From Ignavibacteriales bacterium (GTDB lineage Bacteria; Bacteroidota; Ignavibacteria; Ignavibacteriales; Melioribacteraceae): DNA of 64,000 nt. Positions 44,165-50,733 of this stretch are shown piece after piece. The translations under genes and the position numbers were made by a program. Location of the stretch: positions 186,001-250,000 of the forward strand of contig JACOUS010000014.1 of the NCBI GenBank assembly GCA_016177735.1, read 5' to 3'. A model generated the notes under the pieces. That model had not been told where the DNA came from. It did no database searches and saw only the letters and a list, made by a program, of their open reading frames with translations. Every line of letters begins with the position of its first letter. Position 1 is the first letter of the stretch.

Positions 44165-45280
44165 ATGAATAAATCTTTTATCCCTTTCAACCGAATTTTG
44201 ATGGGACCCGGTCCATCAAATGTTAATCCGCAAGTATTAAAAGCATTATCAAAACCGGCACTCGGTCATCTCGATCCGCAATTCATCGAACTTATGGATG
44301 AAATAAAATCATTACTCAAGTACACATTCAAAACCGAGAACGAAGCAACGTTTGTTCTTTCCGGTCCGGGCTCGCTTGGAATGGAAGCGTGCCTTGTTAA
44401 TCTTGTTGAACCAGGCGATAAAGTTATTGTTGCAATCGGCGGATATTTTGCAAACAGAATGGCGCAGATTGTCGAGAAGATCGGCGGACACGTAATTGCA
44501 GTAAAAGAAACTTGGGGACGTGCAATCGATCCGCAAAAATTTGAAGATGCATTCAAACAAAATCCCGATGTAAAAGTTGCTGCATTTGTTCACGCGGAAA
44601 CATCGACCGGCGCACTGCAAAATGCCAAAGTACTTTCGGAGGTCGCACACAAATACGGCGCGCTCGTAATTGCCGACACGGTTACATCGCTCGGCGCTGT
44701 TGAAGTCCGCGTTGATGAATGGAATCTCGATGCATCGTATTCATGTTCACAGAAAGGATTATCATGCGTAGCCGGAATGTCGCCGATAACATTCAGTGCT
44801 CGTGCAGTCGAGCATATCAAAAAAAGAAAAACTCCGGTTCAAAGCTGGTTTAATGATTTGAATCTTCTTTTGAGTTATTGGAACGGACCGGGCAAAAGAG
44901 CTTATCATCACACTGCACCGAGTAATCAATTTTATGGATTGCATGAAGCGCTTCTTCTTTTAAAAGAAGAAGGGATTGAAAATTCTTGGCGAAGACACAA
45001 AGAAAACAGCAATAAATTAGTCGCTAGATTGAAAGAAATTGGTTTGGAGCCGCTCGTTCCCGAAAACGAACGGATACCGAATTTGCTTACAATAAAAATT
45101 CCCGAAGGAATTGACGAAGCAAAAGTTAGAACAGATTTGTTGAACAAACACAATCTGGAAATTGGCGCCGGACTCGGGGAACTTGCCGGAAAAGTTTGGC
45201 GAATCGGGTTGATGGGTTACAATTCCAGTGAGAAGATGATTCTGTTTTGCATCAATGCGTTGAAGGATGTGATGAGGTAA
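44165..45280 (+). CDS. Class V aminotransferase, alanine-glyoxylate (AGXT-like)
   Basis: 371 residues, PLP enzyme. Start LMGPGPSNVNPQVLKAL, PLP-Lys197 in SCSQKGLSCVAGMSP, Asp in VIADTVTSLGA, then YHHTAPSNQFYGLHEALLLL and IGLMGYNSSEKM. These match the alanine-glyoxylate/serine-pyruvate aminotransferase group, which turns glyoxylate into glycine with alanine as donor. Following the HOGA1-like aldolase, this would clear the glyoxylate it makes. A gap of 205 bases separates the two and shows no promoter I can name. Other class V substrates (serine, phosphoserine) cannot be fully excluded. Confidence 0.82.
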   Translation: MNKSFIPFNRILMGPGPSNVNPQVLKALSKPALGHLDPQFIELMDEIKSLLKYTFKTENEATFVLSGPGSLGMEACLVNLVEPGDKVIVAIGGYFANRMAQIVEKIGGHVIAVKETWGRAIDPQKFEDAFKQNPDVKVAAFVHAETSTGALQNAKVLSEVAHKYGALVIADTVTSLGAVEVRVDEWNLDASYSCSQKGLSCVAGMSPITFSARAVEHIKKRKTPVQSWFNDLNLLLSYWNGPGKRAYHHTAPSNQFYGLHEALLLLKEEGIENSWRRHKENSNKLVARLKEIGLEPLVPENERIPNLLTIKIPEGIDEAKVRTDLLNKHNLEIGAGLGELAGKVWRIGLMGYNSSEKMILFCINALKDVMR

Positions 45281-45308
45281 TTTAACTAACCGATGAAATA
45301 AATAATTC

Positions 45309-45334
45309 GTAGAGGCGGGGTACGCTCCGTCTCT
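45309..45334. terminator. GTAGAGGCGG palindrome between converging genes
   Basis: Arms AGAGGCGG / CCGTCTCT (one G-T pair) then TTTGTTT, lying between the AGXT-like gene (+) and the PIN-domain gene (-). Degenerate member of the GTAGAGACG repeat family. Confidence 0.55.
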
Positions 45335-45350
45335 TTGTTTATATGCTACA

Positions 45351-45725
45351 TTAAATTTTATGAAGTCTTAAACCGGGAATAAATTTAAAATCCTTCAAGT
45401 TGTAGGTTAACAATTCATAATGGAATTCTAATGCTGTCGCTGCTATAAAAGCATCGGGGATAGAGAGTTTGTGACTCTTGCTAAATTGCTCAATCAAATT
45501 AACGCTCCGCATCGAAATTTCTTTTGTTACGTGAATTATAGGAAGAGAAGATAAATGTTTTTTAATGAATTGTATTTCGCGTTTGTTAAAAGCGCCGTAG
45601 TAAAGTTCCATTTCGGTAATCGAGCTAACCGTTAATTCTTCAATCCCAATCTTATTAACAATTCCAATTGTCTTTTCACTGCCCTTTAATAGTTCAATTA
45701 TAATGTTGGTATCACACAGAATCAT
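45351..45725 (-). CDS. PIN-domain ribonuclease toxin (VapC-like)
   Basis: 124 residues from ATG 45725. PIN fold acidic residues: Asp in ILCDTNIIIELL, Glu in SSITEMELYYGAF, Asp in LSIPDAFIAATAL and Asp/Asn in TYNLKDFKFIPGL. VapC toxins cut tRNA or other RNA and are held by an antitoxin. The ATG lies 1 base after the stop of the upstream small gene. The frame opens further back over that gene and is not used. It sits on the opposite strand between two imino-acid genes. Confidence 0.85.
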   Translation of the reverse strand: MILCDTNIIIELLKGSEKTIGIVNKIGIEELTVSSITEMELYYGAFNKREIQFIKKHLSSLPIIHVTKEISMRSVNLIEQFSKSHKLSIPDAFIAATALEFHYELLTYNLKDFKFIPGLRLHKI

Positions 45726-45726
45726 T

Positions 45727-45939
45727 TTATCTACGTCCCCACGCTTTTTTACGTAAGGCGACAAGTTCAATATTCCTATTTTTCCAAATGCCAAAAAGAT
45801 TTCTGAAATCACCTTCTTGGGTTCTTGGTCTTAAATCAGGTTTATGTTCTTCTATCCGAACAAATTTCAACTCTTTTAATAACCGAAGAATCAGATTTTT
45901 TTTAGAAACATCTTTTATAGTAAGTGTTATTCTTTCCAT
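45727..45939 (-). CDS. Putative antitoxin partner of the PIN-domain toxin
   Basis: 70 residues, charged, start MERITLTIKDVSKKNLILRL with AGGAGG upstream. It has the size and operon position of a VapB-type antitoxin, immediately before the toxin, but no classic AbrB or MetJ-like motif that I can name. Only context supports the function. Such genes often act as repressor of their own operon. Confidence 0.65.
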   Translation of the reverse strand: MERITLTIKDVSKKNLILRLLKELKFVRIEEHKPDLRPRTQEGDFRNLFGIWKNRNIELVALRKKAWGRR

Positions 45940-46114
45940 TTTTCCTCCTATTATAAATTACAAATATAAGATTGGTTTGTAAAGGCAAACTTCGGATTCA
46001 ACCAGCTGAAACTTTACAGCTTTAATACAGAAATAAGATTGTGAACACACCGTATAATTTTCCTAATTTTACTTCATAAAAAATATTCTTTGTTAAAAGA
46101 GAAAAGGACGCACC

Positions 46115-47752
46115 ATGTCGAACGCAATATTTAAAGTACCGCTCCCCCCGAACGATCAAAACAAAACTTATGCGCCGGGAACACCGGAACGTTCAGCGCT
46201 CAAAGCAAAACTTGATGAACTTGCAAACCAGCAGATTGATATCCCGATAATCATCGGCGGAAAAGAAATTAGAACCGGCGACACAGATAATTGTATAATG
46301 CCGCACGACCACAAACATGTACTCGCGAAATACCACAAAGTGAGCGAGAAAGAAGTTAAGATGGCTATTGATTCCGCAATGGAAGCTCACAAAATTTGGT
46401 CGCGTACGAATTGGTACGACCGTGCCGCAATTTTTATGAAAGCCGCCGACTTGCTTGCTTTAACCGAATGGCGTTATACTTTAAATGCCGCAACAATGCT
46501 CGGTCAAAGTAAAAATGCTTTTCAGGCAGAGATCGATTCCGCAAGCGAGATAATCGATTTCTTCCGTTTCAACGCTTACTACGCTATGAAAATTTATGAA
46601 GAACAGCCGATTCACTCGCCGTTCGGAATGTGGAATAGATTGGAATACCGTCCACTTGAAGGATTTATTTTTGCAGTTGCACCATTTAACTTTACATCCA
46701 TCTGCGCAAATTTACCAACCGCGCCGGCATTGATGGGAAATGTTGCTTTGTTAAAACCGGCATCGAGCGCAGTTTATTCTGCATACTGGATTATGAAATT
46801 ATTGGAAGCTGCCGGCTTGCCCGAAGGCGTTATTAATTTTGTTCCGGGTTCCGGTTCAAAAGTTGGAAACCCCGTAATGGATTCAGAATACTTTGGCGGC
46901 ATACACTTTACCGGTTCAACACCAACATTTCAATCAATGTGGAGAACTGCTGCAAACAATTTGCCAAAGTACAAATCATACCCGCGCATAGTTGGTGAAA
47001 CCGGTGGAAAAGATTTTATCTTCGCACACCCAAGTGCAGATTTGAAAGCAATCGGCACTGCAATGATACGCGGCGCGTTTGAATATCAAGGACAAAAATG
47101 TTCGGCCGCATCGCGCGCTTACATTCCTAAATCAATCTGGAAGGAATTGAAAGATTATATCGTAAGCGAACTCAAAACCGTTAAGATGGGTGATCCGCGC
47201 GACTTCTCAAATTTCATGAATGCCGTTATCGACAAAGGCGCATTCGATACAATTACAAGTTACATCGACTATGCAAAGAAATCGAACGAAGCAGAAATTA
47301 TATCCGGCGGAAATTACGACAGCTCGAAAGGATATTTCATCGAGCCAACTATAATTCAAACAACCAATCCGAAATTCAAATCGATAGAAGAAGAAATCTT
47401 CGGACCGGTACTCACTCTTTATGTTTATGATGATAACAAGTACGAAGAAACACTACATCTTTGCGATGAAACTTCTCCATACTCGTTGACCGGCGCAATA
47501 TTCGCACAAGATAGATACGCAGTAGAAACAGCAAACAAAATTTTGGTAAACGCATCCGGGAATTTTTACATCAACGATAAGCCGACCGGCGCAGTAGTTG
47601 GTCAACAGCCTTTTGGTGGTGCACGCGCAAGCGGCACAAACGATAAAGCCGGCAGTTATCTTAATTTGATGCGTTGGGTTTCTGCCCGTACAATTAAAGA
47701 AAATTTTATTCCTCCGAAAGATTACCGCTATTCTTTTATGAGTGAGAAATAA
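46115..47752 (+). CDS. pruA: L-glutamate gamma-semialdehyde (P5C) dehydrogenase, ALDH4A1-like
   Basis: 545 residues, NAD-dependent aldehyde dehydrogenase. Catalytic Cys329 in YQGQKCSAASRAY and Glu295 in IVGETGGKDFIF; FTGSTPTFQSMW; EEEIFGPVLTLYVYDD. The N-terminal arm (FKVPLPPNDQNKTYAPGTPE) is like the eukaryotic ALDH4A1/fungal type found in Bacteroidota. It oxidises glutamate semialdehyde, the open form of P5C made by HypD or proline dehydrogenase, to glutamate; ALDH4A1 also takes the 4-hydroxy form. It completes the imino-acid island, though a toxin-antitoxin pair lies between. Confidence 0.93.
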   Translation: MSNAIFKVPLPPNDQNKTYAPGTPERSALKAKLDELANQQIDIPIIIGGKEIRTGDTDNCIMPHDHKHVLAKYHKVSEKEVKMAIDSAMEAHKIWSRTNWYDRAAIFMKAADLLALTEWRYTLNAATMLGQSKNAFQAEIDSASEIIDFFRFNAYYAMKIYEEQPIHSPFGMWNRLEYRPLEGFIFAVAPFNFTSICANLPTAPALMGNVALLKPASSAVYSAYWIMKLLEAAGLPEGVINFVPGSGSKVGNPVMDSEYFGGIHFTGSTPTFQSMWRTAANNLPKYKSYPRIVGETGGKDFIFAHPSADLKAIGTAMIRGAFEYQGQKCSAASRAYIPKSIWKELKDYIVSELKTVKMGDPRDFSNFMNAVIDKGAFDTITSYIDYAKKSNEAEIISGGNYDSSKGYFIEPTIIQTTNPKFKSIEEEIFGPVLTLYVYDDNKYEETLHLCDETSPYSLTGAIFAQDRYAVETANKILVNASGNFYINDKPTGAVVGQQPFGGARASGTNDKAGSYLNLMRWVSARTIKENFIPPKDYRYSFMSEK

Positions 47753-47770
47753 TTTCGAACCCATCCTAAA

Positions 47771-47800
47771 TCCTTCCCTTCAACGAAGGGAAGGACTTTT
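47771..47800 (+). terminator. Hairpin terminator after pruA
   Basis: Perfect 10-base arms TCCTTCCCTT / AAGGGAAGGA with loop CAACG, followed by CTTTTAAA, 18 bases after the pruA stop. Confidence 0.75.
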
Positions 47801-47901
47801 AAATTCTACCGGCAATTGAACTGTTTATTTTTTTCTTGATACTGATCCTTTAAAAATATTAGATTCTATCAGGCATCATATCTAATTAATACGAGGTCAA
47901 T

Positions 47902-48330
47902 ATGAAATCAATAAAACAAATTGTTCAGTCACACGAATTATTTACAGTCAAATCGGGTTCGGCTATTCACAATGTTGTTTATTACATGGCAGAACACAAT
48001 ATCGGGCTTGTACCGGTTTTGAGCGATGACGGAAAACTTCTCGGAGTTTTTTCCGAAAGAGATCTGGTTCGAAGAGTGATTGCAAAAGGATTGGATTTAA
48101 AATCAACCATTGTTGACAACATCATGACTAAAGATTTAGTTTTAGCAGATGCGAGCGAAACACATCAAGAGTGTTTGAAAAAAATGAAAGACCGTGGAAT
48201 TAGACATATATTAGTAATCGAAAAAGATAAATTACTTGGAATTCTTTCGGTAAGAGACCTCTTGGAGATTGATATTATTACTCAACAAGAAACAATTGAA
48301 GTACTTCATAATTACATTTATTCGAAGTAG
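47902..48330 (+). CDS. Two-CBS-domain protein
   Basis: 142 residues made almost wholly of a CBS pair (VPVLSDDGKLLGVFSERDLV and ILVIEKDKLLGILSVRDLLE). Such stand-alone pairs bind adenine nucleotides and sense energy state. ACGAGGTCAAT precedes the ATG. It starts a three-gene run with the DUF2721-like and aat genes; no clear functional link. Confidence 0.85.
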   Translation: MKSIKQIVQSHELFTVKSGSAIHNVVYYMAEHNIGLVPVLSDDGKLLGVFSERDLVRRVIAKGLDLKSTIVDNIMTKDLVLADASETHQECLKKMKDRGIRHILVIEKDKLLGILSVRDLLEIDIITQQETIEVLHNYIYSK

Positions 48331-48337
48331 GGAAAAT

Positions 48338-48829
48338 ATGCAAGAGATTTTATCAGGACATTCGAACGCAGTAAGTATTATCCAGTTAATATTAGCACCG
48401 GCAATTATGATAAGCGCATGCGGCTTGCTGCTTTTGGGAATGAACAACCGTTATTCACTTGTTGTTAACAGAATAAGATTATTGAACGAAGAAAAAAGAA
48501 GACTGCTTTTAAAAGTCGGCGAGAGACCTTTAACAACAGATGACAATATCCGCCTCGAAAGTATTGCAAAACAAATTTCATTTTTGGTTTACCGCGTTAA
48601 ACTTGTACGCAACTCGGTTTTAAATTACGTTATTGCCGTTGCACTTTTTGTAACTACGTCTCTTCTGCTCGGTACATCCGCAATACTGGGTATCGAAAAA
48701 TTGAATGTTATCACTGTCATAACTTTTTTACTCGGAATGATTTCTGTGCTGGTCGGAGTAATCTTCGCGGGTTTCGAAACCAAAAAAGGTTACGATATAA
48801 TTAAGTTCGAAGTTCAGGCTCATGAGTGA
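48338..48829 (+). CDS. DUF2721-like membrane protein
   Basis: 163 residues from ATG 48338, 7 bases after the CBS gene stop. Three membrane spans: about residues 12-34, 98-120 and 128-150. The stretch NRYSLVVNRIRLLNEEKRRL, then ESIAKQISFLVYRVKLVRNS, is typical of DUF2721. Function unknown. Its end overlaps the aat start by 8 bases. Confidence 0.75.
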   Translation: MQEILSGHSNAVSIIQLILAPAIMISACGLLLLGMNNRYSLVVNRIRLLNEEKRRLLLKVGERPLTTDDNIRLESIAKQISFLVYRVKLVRNSVLNYVIAVALFVTTSLLLGTSAILGIEKLNVITVITFLLGMISVLVGVIFAGFETKKGYDIIKFEVQAHE

Positions 48830-49424
48830 GGAAAAATTTCCCGCCAAAAAAGATCTGTTAAAACCTGAAAACATGATACGGCTTTATGCGAGCGGTGCTT
48901 TCCCGATGGCGGATGAATCGGGAGATATCCACTGGTACATGCCGGAAGTTAGAACAATTGTACCGCTCAATAATTTTAATATCCCGCGTTCGTTAAAAAA
49001 ATTTATTGCTGAAACTGATTTTGAATACGGGTTTGATACCGCAACACTCGAAGTGATTGCGAATTGTACCAACCGAAGTTCAACTTGGATTTCAAAAGAG
49101 TTGATCGAAGCATACAAAGGACTTCACAAACTCGGTTATCTTCATTCCGTTGAAGTTTTTCAGAAAAAGAAATTAATTGGCGGGCTTTACGGCGTTACAC
49201 ACAAAGGTGCTTTCTTCGGTGAATCGATGTTCTCGAAAGTTACGCAAGCATCCAAATGTGCTTTTGTAAAATTAATTCTCCACTTGAAAGAAAAAGGTTT
49301 TGTTCTGCTCGATGTTCAATATCAAACCGAGCATTTAAAAATGTTCGGCTCCGTAGAAATTTCGTTCGAGGAATTTTCAAATCTTCTTATCGAATCCTAC
49401 ATGAAAGATGTTTCTTTTACATAA
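48822..49424 (+). CDS. aat: Leucyl/phenylalanyl-tRNA-protein transferase
   Basis: 200 residues. Adds Leu or Phe from tRNA to proteins with N-terminal Lys or Arg, marking them for ClpAP (N-end rule). Family motifs: YASGAFPMADESGDIHWYMPE, CTNRSSTWISKELIEAYKGL and GGLYGVTHKGAFFGESMFS, SKCAFVKL. Start overlaps the previous gene, implying coupled translation. Confidence 0.95.
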   Translation: MSEEKFPAKKDLLKPENMIRLYASGAFPMADESGDIHWYMPEVRTIVPLNNFNIPRSLKKFIAETDFEYGFDTATLEVIANCTNRSSTWISKELIEAYKGLHKLGYLHSVEVFQKKKLIGGLYGVTHKGAFFGESMFSKVTQASKCAFVKLILHLKEKGFVLLDVQYQTEHLKMFGSVEISFEEFSNLLIESYMKDVSFT

Positions 49425-49496
49425 CTAAAATTACCAAGCTTCTTTTTTCTCTATTTTATTGTTAATTTATTAGTGACTGTAAAATAAGAGGTAGGC

Positions 49497-49715
49497 ATGA
49501 CAAAGCTATTAGAGAAGGCATTTAAAAAAGCTTCGCAATTGCCTGAAGTTGAACAGAATGCGCTGGCAAAATGGATGCTTGAAGAACTTGAAACTACTAA
49601 GCAATGGGATAAAGCTTTTGCAGAATCCGAGAATATTCTCGAGGCACTTGCCAATGAAGCATTAACAGAACATCAGCAAGGCAAAACAAAAAATCTGGAT
49701 ACCGGCAAGCTGTGA
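49497..49715 (+). CDS. Antitoxin-like small protein
   Basis: 72 residues, helical and acidic, with a good AGAGG ribosome-binding region. The start KAFKKASQLPEVEQNALAKW then MLEELETTKQWDKAFAESEN looks like an antitoxin paired with RelE/ParE toxins. Its stop overlaps the GTG start of a broken toxin gene (49712-49977), which supports the call. Confidence 0.7.
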   Translation: MTKLLEKAFKKASQLPEVEQNALAKWMLEELETTKQWDKAFAESENILEALANEALTEHQQGKTKNLDTGKL

Positions 49716-49977
49716 ATTCCAAAACAACCGACCGTTTTTGGAAGTGATATTCTAAGCTACCGACTAAATTAAAAAACGAACAAAAGCCACTTACCAATTA
49801 TTCATCGGCAACCCGTATCATCCAAGTTTACATTTTAAAAGAATTCACGCTAATCGTCCCATCTTTTCAATAAGAATTACAAAAACTTACCGCGCACTTG
49901 GAGTTTTACAAGATGATGATATAATTTGGTTTTGGATCGGTTCACATAAAGATTATGACGAACTTTTAAAACAATAG
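49712..49977 (+). pseudogene. Decayed RelE/ParE-superfamily toxin gene
   Basis: From GTG 49712 the frame reads VNSKTTDRFWK, an in-frame TGA at 49745, then YSKLPTKLKNE; after a one-base deletion near 49780 it continues TKATYQLFIGNPYHPSLHF and then the run IRITKTYRALGVL, WFWIGSHKDYDELLKQ to TAG 49975. This is a full-length RelE/ParE-like toxin (about 88 residues) broken by one stop and one frameshift. The antitoxin gene before it is intact. Confidence 0.75.
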
Positions 49978-50045
49978 AAGAATATTTAACAACTACAAAA
50001 GAAATTTACAAATTCATTTTTCACTCTGCGTTCATCATTCTGCAC

Positions 50046-50732
50046 TCACTTAAGAAGTATCATCCGGTAGCCAACACCCGATTCCGTTAAAATCATTCTC
50101 GGTTCCGAGGCATCATCTTCTATTTTCTTTCGCAGTTGCCCGATAAACACACGCAAATATTGAGTCTGCTCAAAATAACTTGGTCCCCAAATTTCTTTCA
50201 GAATGAAACGGTGTGTTAAAACTTTTCCAATATTTTTTATGAAAAGAAGCAATAGAGAATATTCAGTATTGGTAAGTTTTATTTCTTCGATGTTCTTTTT
50301 AACAACGTGCGAAACAAAATCAACAGTGAGAGAGCCGTTGGCAAAACTACTTTCGTTCGATTGCTGCGTTCTTCTTAAACTTGCCCGTATCCGTGCAAGA
50401 AGCTCGGCAGTGTTGAAAGGCTTGGTTAGATAATCATCGGCACCGTTATCGAGTGCAGTTACAATATCTTCTTCGGAATTACGGACAGACAAAATTATTA
50501 CGGGCACACCGTTCCAGCTTCTCAATTCTTTCAACAATTCCAAACCGTCTTGGTCTGGCAGACCCAAATCGAGGATTATTAAATTCGGGTGAGCAGTGCC
50601 GGCTTGTACAATTCCGTCTTTTGCAGTAGCGGCTTCAACTACTTTGTAATCTTGTGCTTCAAGTGTAATTCTCAGAATTTTTCTGATCTGCGGTTCATCA
50701 TCAATTACAACAATCGTTGGTTTGATATTCAT
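50046..50732 (-). CDS. kdpE: Potassium-response regulator KdpE
   Basis: 228 residues, OmpR family: receiver domain with phosphorylated Asp in LIILDLGLPDQDG and Lys in DYLTKPFN, then a winged-helix DNA-binding domain (TNTEYSLLLLFIKNIGKVLT, LRVFIGQLRKKIE). It activates the kdp operon at low potassium. Its start lies 1 base after the kdpD stop; last gene of kdpFABCDE. Confidence 0.93.
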   Translation of the reverse strand: MNIKPTIVVIDDEPQIRKILRITLEAQDYKVVEAATAKDGIVQAGTAHPNLIILDLGLPDQDGLELLKELRSWNGVPVIILSVRNSEEDIVTALDNGADDYLTKPFNTAELLARIRASLRRTQQSNESSFANGSLTVDFVSHVVKKNIEEIKLTNTEYSLLLLFIKNIGKVLTHRFILKEIWGPSYFEQTQYLRVFIGQLRKKIEDDASEPRMILTESGVGYRMILLK

Positions 50733-50733
50733 A

